From Caldicellulosiruptor morganii (GTDB lineage Bacteria; Bacillota; Thermoanaerobacteria; Caldicellulosiruptorales; Caldicellulosiruptoraceae), in contig NZ_CP113865.1 in the NCBI RefSeq assembly GCF_026810225.1, forward strand, positions 2,411,468 through 2,475,467: DNA of 64,000 nucleotides, given 5' to 3'. The notes under the pieces are model-generated. The model was not told the origin of the DNA and ran no database searches. It saw only the letters and a list, made by a program, of their open reading frames with translations. Positions 56,646 through 64,000 of this stretch are shown piece by piece; the stretch's first letter is position 1, and the number at the start of each line of letters is the position of its first letter. The position numbers and the translations under genes were made by a program.

Positions 56646-57359
56646 TTACAGCGGTTTTTTTAAAATTTGTTTTGTATTTCTTGGGAAATTCATCGGAGTT
56701 TGTCGCAATTTTCTTATGACAATTACGCTCCTTTTATATTCTGACTCGGGCAGAAAAAACCTTTCTATGTTTTCAATCGTGCCACCGAGCAGCTCAACTG
56801 CACCTTTTGCCTCATCCACCTCAGAGTCACATTCATAACCTTTTTGAGCCAGAAACACACCGCCTTCTTTCAAAAGAGGAAGGGCATACTCGCAAAGGAT
56901 ATTCAGCCTGTCAACAGCTCTTGCAAATGCAAAATCAAATCTTTCTCTATAATGTGTATTTTTCCCGAGCTGCTCTGCACGTGCACATACAACCTCAACA
57001 CCCGACAGCCCCAGATAGTCTTTTGCCTCAATTATGAAATTGCACTTTTTTCTATTTGAGTCATTCAGGACAATGCTCATGCTTGGCACAGCAATCTTCA
57101 AAATAAGCCCCGGCACACCAAACCCGGAACCAATATCAATCGCACTGAAGGTATTTTGATTGTGATCCTGAATAAACTTCAGCAAAGACAGAGAATCGGC
57201 AATGTGCTTTATCACAAACTCATCCCTGTCAACAATAGCCGTAAGATTCAAAAGTTTGTTCTTTTCAAGTGTAAGGTCTATAAACCTCAAATAAAGCTGT
57301 TTTGCAACAGCACCGTTTTTCACATTGTAAACTTCCAAAACCCTGTCCAAAAGGTCCAT
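56646..57359 (-). CDS. rsmG: 16S rRNA (guanine-N7)-methyltransferase RsmG
   Basis: 237 aa. SAM-binding methyltransferase of the GidB family: [20 protein letters not shown] is the Gly-rich motif, [13 protein letters not shown] the acidic loop, [15 protein letters not shown] with the RAV motif. Methylates G527 of 16S rRNA. It is the last gene of the mnmE-mnmG-rsmG run, typical near oriC. Confidence 0.96.
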   Translation of the reverse strand: MDLLDRVLEVYNVKNGAVAKQLYLRFIDLTLEKNKLLNLTAIVDRDEFVIKHIADSLSLLKFIQDHNQNTFSAIDIGSGFGVPGLILKIAVPSMSIVLNDSNRKKCNFIIEAKDYLGLSGVEVVCARAEQLGKNTHYRERFDFAFARAVDRLNILCEYALPLLKEGGVFLAQKGYECDSEVDEAKGAVELLGGTIENIERFFLPESEYKRSVIVIRKLRQTPMNFPRNTKQILKKPL

Positions 57360-57405
57360 TTTTATCCTTCTCCTTTTAAAACTTTAAAAAGCCAAAAAAT
57401 AGCTT

Positions 57406-59286
57406 TTATTTTATACTTCTCTTTGCCTGCTCAAGCCATATTAAAAGTACCGAAATATCGGCGGGTGAAACACCCGAAATTCTCGACGCCTGACCAATTG
57501 AAGCAGGTCTTATCTGAGAGAGTTTCTGTTTCGCCTCGGTCGAAAGCCCCGAAATCTGGTTGTAATCAACCCACTCGGGAATCTTTTTGTTCTCAAGCTT
57601 TTTAAACTGCTCTATCTGCTGCAGCTGTTTTTTGATATATCCTTCATATTTTATCTCAATCTCAACTTCTTCTTTCACAGATCGTGGCAGGTCAGGTCGC
57701 TGCGGGTCAATCTCCCGCAGAGCTTCGTACGAAAGCTCGGGTCTTTTCAAAAGCTCTGAAAGCTTCACTCCGGTTGAAATAGGTGATGATCTATACTCTG
57801 TTAAAAGTCTGTTCACCTTTTCGCTCGGTGCTATAACAGTCTTTTTCAGGCGTTCTATCTCATCTTCAATCATCTTTTTCTTCTGTAAAAACTTCTGGTA
57901 CCTTTCTTCTGATATAAGTCCTATCCTGTAGCCTATCTCTGTAAGTCGCAAATCGGCATTGTCCTGGCGCAAAATGAGCCTGTACTCAGCCCTTGATGTC
58001 ATGATTCTGTACGGTTCATTAGTCCCTTTTGTAACAAGGTCATCTATCAGAACACCAATGTATGCCTGTGACCTGTCCAAAACAAGCATTGGTTTACCTT
58101 TTACATACATAGCAGCATTGATTCCTGCTATAATACCCTGCGCTGCTGCCTCTTCATACCCGGATGTGCCGTTTATCTGACCTGCCGAGAAAAGCCCTTT
58201 GATCTTTTTAAACTGCAAAGTTGGCTCAAGCTGAAGAGGGTTTATGCAATCATACTCAATCGCATACGCAGGGCGCATTATCTGAACATTTTCAAGACCA
58301 ATTACGCTTCTGTACATCTTTATCTGCACATCCTCCGGAAGGGAGGTGGACATGCCCTGAACATACATCTCATCGGTATCCATACCCATTGGTTCAATGA
58401 ACACCTGATGGCGCAACCTGTCAGAAAACCTCACAACCTTGTCTTCAATAGACGGACAGTACCTTGGTCCAACACCCTGTATAAGCCCGGTAAAAAGCGG
58501 TGCACGGTGAAGATTTTCTCTTATTATTTTATGAGTCTCTTCTGTTGTGTATGTCAGGTAGCATGGCACCTGCTCGATATTCAGATCCTCGTTTTCAAAA
58601 GAAAACGGGGTTATAACCTCATCTCCATGCTGAATCTGCATCCTGGAAAAATCTAAAGACCTCCTGTGCACACGCGCAGGAGTGCCTGTTTTGAACCTCA
58701 TCATTTCTATACCCAGCTTTTTTAAGCTCTCAGTCAGGTGCTTTGCAGGGTGCATACCATCAGGTCCGCTGTCGTAGACTGTCTCACCTATTATAACTTT
58801 GCCGCCAAGAAATGTGCCGGTTGCAAGCACAACCGCTTTTGCTTTAAATATCGCACCTGTTGTGAGCCTGACACCTGTGACTTTGCCATCTTCTACTAAA
58901 ATATCGCAAACCTCACCCTGTCTGATATCAAGGTTTGGCTGGCTCTCGAGCACCCTTTTCATATACAGCCTGTATTTTGCCCTGTCACACTGAGCCCTGA
59001 GCGAGTACACAGCAGGACCCTTTGCCCTGTTGAGAATCCTCACCTGGATTGCTGCTCTATCTGCTGCCCTGCCCATCTCACCGCCAAGCGCATCTATCTC
59101 ACGCACCAGGTGCCCTTTGCCTGTGCCACCTATACTGGGGTTGCAGGGCATATTCCCGATTGAGTCCAAATTTATTGCAAACACAATGGTTTTAAGCCCA
59201 AGCCGTGCTGAAGCTAAAGCTGCCTCACACCCGGCATGACCTGCACCAACCACAGCAACATCATACTCACCCGCAACAAACTCCAT
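57406..59286 (-). CDS. mnmG: tRNA uridine-5-carboxymethylaminomethyl modification enzyme MnmG (GidA)
   Basis: 626 aa, standard length. FAD-binding [43 protein letters not shown], and the CxxG-like [16 protein letters not shown] are diagnostic; the C-terminal helical part ([37 protein letters not shown]) binds MnmE. With MnmE it forms cmnm5U34 in tRNAs using FAD, NADH and glycine. Follows mnmE, precedes rsmG by 46 bp. Confidence 0.97.
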   Translation of the reverse strand: MEFVAGEYDVAVVGAGHAGCEAALASARLGLKTIVFAINLDSIGNMPCNPSIGGTGKGHLVREIDALGGEMGRAADRAAIQVRILNRAKGPAVYSLRAQCDRAKYRLYMKRVLESQPNLDIRQGEVCDILVEDGKVTGVRLTTGAIFKAKAVVLATGTFLGGKVIIGETVYDSGPDGMHPAKHLTESLKKLGIEMMRFKTGTPARVHRRSLDFSRMQIQHGDEVITPFSFENEDLNIEQVPCYLTYTTEETHKIIRENLHRAPLFTGLIQGVGPRYCPSIEDKVVRFSDRLRHQVFIEPMGMDTDEMYVQGMSTSLPEDVQIKMYRSVIGLENVQIMRPAYAIEYDCINPLQLEPTLQFKKIKGLFSAGQINGTSGYEEAAAQGIIAGINAAMYVKGKPMLVLDRSQAYIGVLIDDLVTKGTNEPYRIMTSRAEYRLILRQDNADLRLTEIGYRIGLISEERYQKFLQKKKMIEDEIERLKKTVIAPSEKVNRLLTEYRSSPISTGVKLSELLKRPELSYEALREIDPQRPDLPRSVKEEVEIEIKYEGYIKKQLQQIEQFKKLENKKIPEWVDYNQISGLSTEAKQKLSQIRPASIGQASRISGVSPADISVLLIWLEQAKRSIK

Positions 59287-59338
59287 TTTTTTCTACATAA
59301 GCCCCCTTTCAAAACTTTTTAAAGTAAACCTTAAGTTC

Positions 59339-60706
59339 CTACTTTCCAATACAAAACATCGAAAATATTCTCTCGACCATATCTTCTGTGACTTTTCTTC
59401 CTGTTATCTGATAGATGCTATCAAGTGCATTTTTGATGTCAATCGAAAGAATGTCAAGCGGAAAGCTTTTTATGTTCTGCTTTGCACTTTCCAGATACTC
59501 TCTTGCTTTTGACAAAAGCTCCTTGTGACGCAGGCTTGTTATTATCACCTCATCAAATGCCTCAATGCCCTGACCCAAAATTGTCTCTTTTATTGCCTTT
59601 TCGACAGCTTCTAAGTTTTCATCCTTTGCAAGAGATATGAATATCCCTTCCTTCCCGAAAGCTCTTTTTATATCATCCTGTGTTATATTTATCCCTCTGT
59701 CAGTCTTGTTAACAAGCACAATGAACTTTTTGTGCTTTATATTCTCAAAAATCTCCATGTCCTCGGGGGTTATTTTGCACGCCTCAACCATGAAAATTAC
59801 AAGATCCGCCCTCTCAACACTTTTGAGCGTCCTCTGCACACCTATCTTTTCAACAACATCCTCTGTCTGTCTAACACCGGCAGTGTCAACAAGTACAACT
59901 GGTATACCCTCAATGTCCAGAACCTCTTCAATGACATCCCTTGTGGTTCCAGGAATGTCTGTGACAATTGACCTTTCCTCTTTCAGGAGCCTGTTTAAAA
60001 GCGAAGACTTACCAACGTTGGGTCGTCCAACAATCACCGTGTAGATCCCGCTTTTTATAGCCTTCCCTGTTTCATAGGTTTTCAAAAGCCCATCTATCTT
60101 CTCAAGAGCAGCATCAATGCTATTTTCAATCTCCTCATCGGAAAGCTCAGAAACTTCATGTTCAGAAAAGTCAATTGACGCCTCGATTGAGGATATGAGA
60201 TTCAGCAAAATCTCGGAGATTTCATCTATCTTTTTTGAAACAGCACCTTTTAGCTGCTTGGCTGCCGCTTTTTGCAAAAGTTCGGTTCTTGAATTTATTA
60301 TATCAACAATTGCCTCTGCCTGTGCCAGATCAAGCCTGCCGTTTAAAAACGCTCTTTTTGTAAACTCACCGGGCATTGCATGGCGCGCCCCGTTTCTTAT
60401 TATCGCTTCCAAAATTCTTCGCAAAACCACCATCCCGCCGTGGGCCTGAATCTCAACCACATCCTCACCGGTGTATGAATGTGGCGACCTGAACTTTATT
60501 AAAATTGCCTGGTCTATAAACTCTTCATTATCATACACTTCAACCAGTGCAGCATATCTCACAGGAATATCATAAACACTGCCAAATTTCTTGCTTTTTA
60601 TTATCTTCCCTGCAATCTCAAAAGCACTTTGCCCCGAAATCCTGATTATTCCTATCCCACCTGTACCGATTGGAGTAGAAATGGCAGCAATTGTATCAAA
60701 CTCCAT
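59339..60706 (-). CDS. mnmE: tRNA modification GTPase MnmE (TrmE)
   Basis: 455 aa. N-terminal tetrahydrofolate domain (AAISTPIGTGGIGIIRISG), GTPase inside a helical domain with P-loop GRPNVGKSSLLN, G3 DTAGVRQTED, G4 NKTD, and the invariant C-terminal CIGK (Cys required for activity). Partner of MnmG. Starts the tRNA-modification run, 78 bp downstream of khpB. Confidence 0.97.
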   Translation of the reverse strand: MEFDTIAAISTPIGTGGIGIIRISGQSAFEIAGKIIKSKKFGSVYDIPVRYAALVEVYDNEEFIDQAILIKFRSPHSYTGEDVVEIQAHGGMVVLRRILEAIIRNGARHAMPGEFTKRAFLNGRLDLAQAEAIVDIINSRTELLQKAAAKQLKGAVSKKIDEISEILLNLISSIEASIDFSEHEVSELSDEEIENSIDAALEKIDGLLKTYETGKAIKSGIYTVIVGRPNVGKSSLLNRLLKEERSIVTDIPGTTRDVIEEVLDIEGIPVVLVDTAGVRQTEDVVEKIGVQRTLKSVERADLVIFMVEACKITPEDMEIFENIKHKKFIVLVNKTDRGINITQDDIKRAFGKEGIFISLAKDENLEAVEKAIKETILGQGIEAFDEVIITSLRHKELLSKAREYLESAKQNIKSFPLDILSIDIKNALDSIYQITGRKVTEDMVERIFSMFCIGK

Positions 60707-60784
60707 AATTCATTTCCCCTCTTCAAGTTTTTGAAATATACAAACAAAGCAGGGTAAAATTCTCACCCTGCTTTGCACCATTTT

Positions 60785-61411
60785 TTATTTCAAGGTTATA
60801 ACAACCTTTCTGTACGGCTCTTCCCCTTCCGAGTAGGTTGTGACAAACCTGTGGTTCTGGAGTGTTGTGTGTATTATCCTTCTTTCATAGGGCGTCATGG
60901 GCTTCAGTTTTATACTCCTCTTGCTCCTTGCAACCTTGTCAGCTAAAGCAAGCGCCAAGCGCTTGAGTCTCTCTTCCTTCTTCTTTCTGAAGTTCTGACA
61001 GTTAAGGATTATTCTTACAGATTCCTCTTCAGGCACACCCCTGTTCACAACAATGCCTGTTAAAAATTGGAGCGCGTCCAGAACCTCCCCGTCCTTTCCA
61101 ATCAGTTGATAGGTATTCTTCCCAAAAAGGTTCACCTTTAAAAATTCTCCCTCTTTGAAAATATCAATCTTCTCAAGCTTAACATTCATCCTGCTGCACA
61201 CGCTCGACAAAAACTCCTGAATCTTCTCCTCGGGTGTTTGCTTCAGCACAACCCTTACCTTTGCCGGCTTTGATCCGATTATCCCAAAAAGACCTTTTGA
61301 CCCCTCATCAAGCACCTGAACTTCAACCTTATCACGCCCAACACCGAGCTCTTTTAATGCAAGCTCCACAGCCTCATCCACCGTTTTTGCAACCTTTTCC
61401 ACCCATTTCAT
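60785..61411 (-). CDS. khpB: RNA-binding protein KhpB (Jag/EloR)
   Basis: 208 aa. Three domains: Jag_N (TVDEAVELALKELGVGRDKVEVQVLDEGSKGLFGI), a KH domain (about 78-140, TYQLIGKDGEVLDALQFLTG), and R3H (FRKKKEERLKRLALALADKV, then the R-x3-H motif in YERRIIHTTLQNH). Binds RNA and affects cell elongation in some Firmicutes. Follows yidC by 31 bp, which is the conserved arrangement. Confidence 0.95.
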   Translation of the reverse strand: MKWVEKVAKTVDEAVELALKELGVGRDKVEVQVLDEGSKGLFGIIGSKPAKVRVVLKQTPEEKIQEFLSSVCSRMNVKLEKIDIFKEGEFLKVNLFGKNTYQLIGKDGEVLDALQFLTGIVVNRGVPEEESVRIILNCQNFRKKKEERLKRLALALADKVARSKRSIKLKPMTPYERRIIHTTLQNHRFVTTYSEGEEPYRKVVITLK

Positions 61412-61442
61412 AAACGTGTGACCTCCACAAAGTAATTTTACA

Positions 61443-62459
61443 TTATCTTTTCTTCTTTTTGCTACTGCTCTGCGACCTTGTCATTTGCTGCTTAAGCCTT
61501 TCCAGCTCTTTTTTCCTCATCTTCTCTTCTTCATTTTCATCTTCTTTTCCGGTAGCTTCAACAGATCTTTCTTCCTGGTTTTCTTCTTTGCTTTCTAACT
61601 CATCCTTCTTCTGGTTATCCTTTGCCTTTTCAAGCTGTTTTCTTCTCTCTTCTTCCTCTTTTTTGTGCTTCAGTTTCTTGTAAACAACCTCATTTGCAAT
61701 AAACTGCTGCAAAATGGTAAATAGATTCACAACAGTCCAGTACACAACAAGCCCGGATGGTACCTGCAGCGCAATGAAGTAAGACATGAGAGGGCTGAAA
61801 ATCATCATTGTCCTGTTAATACCCTCGGCCATAGCGTTTGACTGGGATTGTGCATACTGTGGATTGAACCTTTTCTGGCTGTTTGTGGAATAAAAGACTG
61901 ATAAAAACATTGTGGCAGCACTCAAAATGGGCAAAACAATCAGCTCTTTTTGCGCAAGATTGATACCAAAAAAGTGCATGTCAAGCCCAAGCTTTTGCGC
62001 CTCGTTGATTATGGTTTGAGTTATTGCATACCCGGCTTTGCCCTGAACAAGGTCTTTAACATACTGATGGCTTTTTCCGAGCACGTATACAAGCGGGTTC
62101 TGAAATACATAGTAGAGTGCAAACAATATGGGAATCTGAACCAGAAGAGGCCAGCACCCACCCGCAGGGTTATACCCTGTCTCCTGGTAGAGCTTTAGCA
62201 TCTCTTCCTGCATCTTTTTCTGATCATTTTTATACTTTTGCTGGATCTCCTGAATCCTTGGTGCAACCTCTGCCATCTTTGAGGTGGACTGAATCTGCTT
62301 TATATAAAGAGGAAGAAGCAGCCCTCTTACAATCAATGTAAGAAGTATGATGGCTATACCATAGCTGCCCGGGATGTGCAACCCATACAAAAAGTCATAT
62401 ATTAACTTCAAGAGCCTTCCAAGTGGAATCGCCAGAAAATCAAGCCATGTAGGATTCAA
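61443..62459 (-). CDS. yidC: Membrane protein insertase YidC
   Basis: 338 aa from the TTG at 62459 (MNPTWLDFLAIPLGRLLK), preferred because AAGGAGG lies 9 nt upstream; a GTG at 62513 overlapping yidD would add 18 residues before this site. Five membrane helices with YGIAIILLTLIVRGLLLPLYIKQ, the catalytic-groove Arg, KYKNDQKKMQEEMLKLYQETGYNPAGGC and QVPSGLVVYWTVVNLFTILQQF. Basic, Glu/Lys-rich C-terminus (about 70 residues) typical of Gram-positive YidC that bind ribosomes. Note that the N-terminal Cys of Bacillus-type YidC lipoproteins is absent. Confidence 0.95.
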   Translation of the reverse strand: MNPTWLDFLAIPLGRLLKLIYDFLYGLHIPGSYGIAIILLTLIVRGLLLPLYIKQIQSTSKMAEVAPRIQEIQQKYKNDQKKMQEEMLKLYQETGYNPAGGCWPLLVQIPILFALYYVFQNPLVYVLGKSHQYVKDLVQGKAGYAITQTIINEAQKLGLDMHFFGINLAQKELIVLPILSAATMFLSVFYSTNSQKRFNPQYAQSQSNAMAEGINRTMMIFSPLMSYFIALQVPSGLVVYWTVVNLFTILQQFIANEVVYKKLKHKKEEEERRKQLEKAKDNQKKDELESKEENQEERSVEATGKEDENEEEKMRKKELERLKQQMTRSQSSSKKKKR

Positions 62460-62509
62460 AATTCTTTTCCTCCTTGACCCTGCAAATTTGATATTTACAC
62501 TTAAAATAT

Positions 62510-62737
62510 TCACTTTAACGGGTCATAACCGCCCGGATGAAACGGGTGACATTTCACAATTCTTTTAAGTCCGAGCCAGAGCCCATAAAATCCATACTTT
62601 TCTATCGCCTGCAATGTGTACTCCGAGCATGTGGGGTAAAACCTGCAACTTGGCACAACCTTTATCGGCGAGATTACCTTCTGATAAAATCTTATCAAAA
62701 TTTTTAGAGTCAGTAAAATATATTTCTTTGCCCTCAT
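62510..62737 (-). CDS. yidD: Membrane protein insertion efficiency factor YidD
   Basis: 75 aa, complete. Contains the diagnostic [19 protein letters not shown] (two Cys) and the C-terminal [11 protein letters not shown]. Small membrane-associated protein helping YidC. Three nt after the rnpA stop. Confidence 0.95.
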   Translation of the reverse strand: MRAKKYILLTLKILIRFYQKVISPIKVVPSCRFYPTCSEYTLQAIEKYGFYGLWLGLKRIVKCHPFHPGGYDPLK

Positions 62738-62740
62738 TTT

Positions 62741-63100
62741 TCATTCCTCTTTGAAAAGTCTCAACCTTCTAAAAGCTCTCTCAAGCTCATCCCTGTAATC
62801 TTTTAAAGCTATCTCTCTTGCCTTTATCTTCTCCTGCTTTGTTTTTCTTGCCAGAACCACTATGTCAAACCCTTTTTTTATCCTTTCAAAATTTTCCACA
62901 TACCATGCCTTTATAATCCTTTTAAACCGATTTCTTGCTGTTGCCTTGCCAAGCTTATACGACATTGAAACTCCAAACCTGCTGTATCCAAGCCCGTTTT
63001 TTTTCGAATACACAACTATCTTCTCTTCAGCTGCAAATCTCCCTTTTTTTATACACGCCTCAAACTCTTCACTTTTTTTAATGCTGACTATCTTTTTCAT
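62741..63100 (-). CDS. rnpA: Ribonuclease P protein component
   Basis: 119 aa. RNR motif: SMSYKLGKATARNRFKRIIKAWY is the conserved RNase P protein helix that binds the catalytic RNA. Precursor-tRNA 5' maturation. Between rpmH and yidD, the universal order near the origin. Confidence 0.95.
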   Translation of the reverse strand: MKKIVSIKKSEEFEACIKKGRFAAEEKIVVYSKKNGLGYSRFGVSMSYKLGKATARNRFKRIIKAWYVENFERIKKGFDIVVLARKTKQEKIKAREIALKDYRDELERAFRRLRLFKEE

Positions 63101-63206
63101 CCTCTGCTATATTCCTTTTTATACCTTTTTGAATATTTCCGGTTTGATTTTATCATAAAGTTTTTTTAAGCAAAAAGACCACCTTTTGCCTTTAGCAGTG
63201 GTCTTT

Positions 63207-63341
63207 TTAAACAGCAAGTCTCTTTCTGCCTTTTAATCTTCTTCTCTTGAGAACCTTTCTACCACCTTTTGTTCTCATTCTGACCAAAAAACCATGTGTT
63301 CTTTTTCTTCGCTTGTTATGTGGCTGGTATGTTCTTTTCAT
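63207..63341 (-). CDS. rpmH: 50S ribosomal protein L34
   Basis: 44 aa ([18 protein letters not shown]... [17 protein letters not shown]), standard L34, too short for most gene finders. Preceded by GCAGGAGGTGG and a strong promoter at 63436-63465. First gene of the run ending in rsmG; its divergent neighbour should be dnaA beyond the window edge. Confidence 0.97.
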   Translation of the reverse strand: MKRTYQPHNKRRKRTHGFLVRMRTKGGRKVLKRRRLKGRKRLAV

Positions 63342-63435
63342 ATTATTCCACCTCCTGCTATAAATTTTCCAAAAACTTATATAACCATATTAGAATCAAT
63401 TGTTCACCTTTAAAATCTACAATAAAACAAAATTT

Positions 63436-63465
63436 ATTATACTCCAAAAGGCAGTAAAAAGTCAA
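63436..63465 (-). promoter_or_regulatory. Promoter of the rpmH operon
   Basis: On minus TTGACT (63460-63465), 18-bp spacer, perfect TATAAT (63436-63441), about 95 bp before the rpmH ATG. Confidence 0.82.
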
Positions 63466-63659
63466 AGGGTTAAAAGCTAATTATCGAAAAACTGTGAATC
63501 GACTTTCTATAAAAAATATGTCAACCAAAACAATTCTCAGTTTTATTAAAAATCGAATCTTAAATATGAATTCAAGGCTTATGTTAACTTAAGAATTAAA
63601 AAATCCTTAAAAAGCCTCTTAAAATTAAAAACCTTGAAGTCAACCATTGTTAATTCAGA

Positions 63660-64000
63660 TTTTCACATGTGAAAAAAGGATTTTTATAAAATTAATCAAC
63701 AGAAGTAATCCACATATCCACAGATTTTATCCACAGGTTTTTAACATGGTGTAAATAATTTTTCCACTGTGGAAAATTTATTTGCCGAAAAATAATTTCT
63801 TGTTGATGTGAATATTTTTTTTTGATATATTTATAAGTGCCCATGGAAATATGTAAACAAATTTTCGTGTGTGAAAAATATTTATCCACAGTTGTTGATA
63901 ACATTGTGGATAAATTCTAATGTTCAGGTTTTTATATTTCTTATGGACATTTTAAATTATCCACAATAAATCAAATTACATACTGCAAGGGTGATTTTTT
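63660..64000. other. Chromosomal replication origin (oriC), partial
   Basis: Clustered DnaA boxes: perfect TTATCCACA at 63727-63735, 63882-63890 and 63957-63965, perfect reverse TGTGGATAA at 63905-63913, and near-matches TAATCCACA 63706-63714 and ATATCCACA 63714-63722. Two palindromes are present: TTTTCACATGTGAAAA (63660-63675) and TTTTCCAC-T-GTGGAAAA (63760-63776). Between rpmH and the expected dnaA, the standard position of oriC. AT-rich segments around 63540-63660 could be the unwinding element. No gene is credible here. Confidence 0.93.

Noticed and set aside
63692..63904. 70-codon frame within oriC
   Set aside because: Covers several DnaA boxes; composition reflects these repeats.

Overview
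The window is AT-rich chromosomal DNA of a Gram-positive, Firmicutes-type bacterium. The layout rpmH-rnpA-yidD-yidC-khpB-mnmE-mnmG-rsmG-(phosphate genes)-parA-parB beside a cluster of DnaA boxes is the classic origin-proximal arrangement, and the right edge lies in oriC just before where dnaA is expected. The walRK-yycHI locus, a SpoIIM-family protein, S-layer homology domains and CUT1 sugar-transport genes without their own ATPase suggest a thermophilic, polysaccharide-using Clostridia-type organism. Caldicellulosiruptor or a close relative is my best guess; this is recognition and inference, not a database result.

Left part (1-12.9 kb, mostly minus strand): a carbohydrate-uptake operon (two LplB/LplC-type permeases, a solute-binding protein) followed by a YesM-type sensor kinase and an AraC-type response regulator cut by the window edge; then the essential cell-wall two-component locus walR-walK with a small extra secreted protein inserted before yycH-yycI. 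A divergent small membrane-protein gene has an unusual Shine-Dalgarno/hairpin/start arrangement.

12.9-23.6 kb: pyrG, a 1.7-kaa S-layer-anchored protein with a transglutaminase-like core, a three-gene set (CPBP membrane protease, anchored exported protein, beta-rich aerolysin-like small protein) and a macrodomain protein. 23.7-33.8 kb: a heptad-repeat coiled-coil protein and an exopolysaccharide cluster (polyprenyl-phosphate sugar transferase, four GT4 glycosyltransferases, two polymerase/ligase-like membrane proteins, no recognised flippase).

33.8-48.1 kb: scattered metabolic genes (MBL hydrolase, SpoIIM, ferredoxin-fused aldo/keto reductase, TrpB2, purA, ThiT, CAP-domain lipoprotein, fumarase alpha), two WG-repeat secreted proteins, tRNA-Glu and tRNA-Lys, and a decayed island (ISL3-like remnant, ABC-exporter fragment, degenerate IS30 element with perfect 21-bp ends).

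48.1-64 kb: CvpA, a PP2C/SpoIIE phosphatase, DUF4446, parB and parA bracketed by two perfect parS sites, a phosphate-binding protein and alkaline phosphatase behind nine Pho-box hexamers at exact 11-bp spacing, the tRNA-modification/membrane-insertion genes, rpmH and oriC. The most striking regulatory structure is the nine-unit Pho box; the least explained protein set is the CPBP/exported/aerolysin-like trio.
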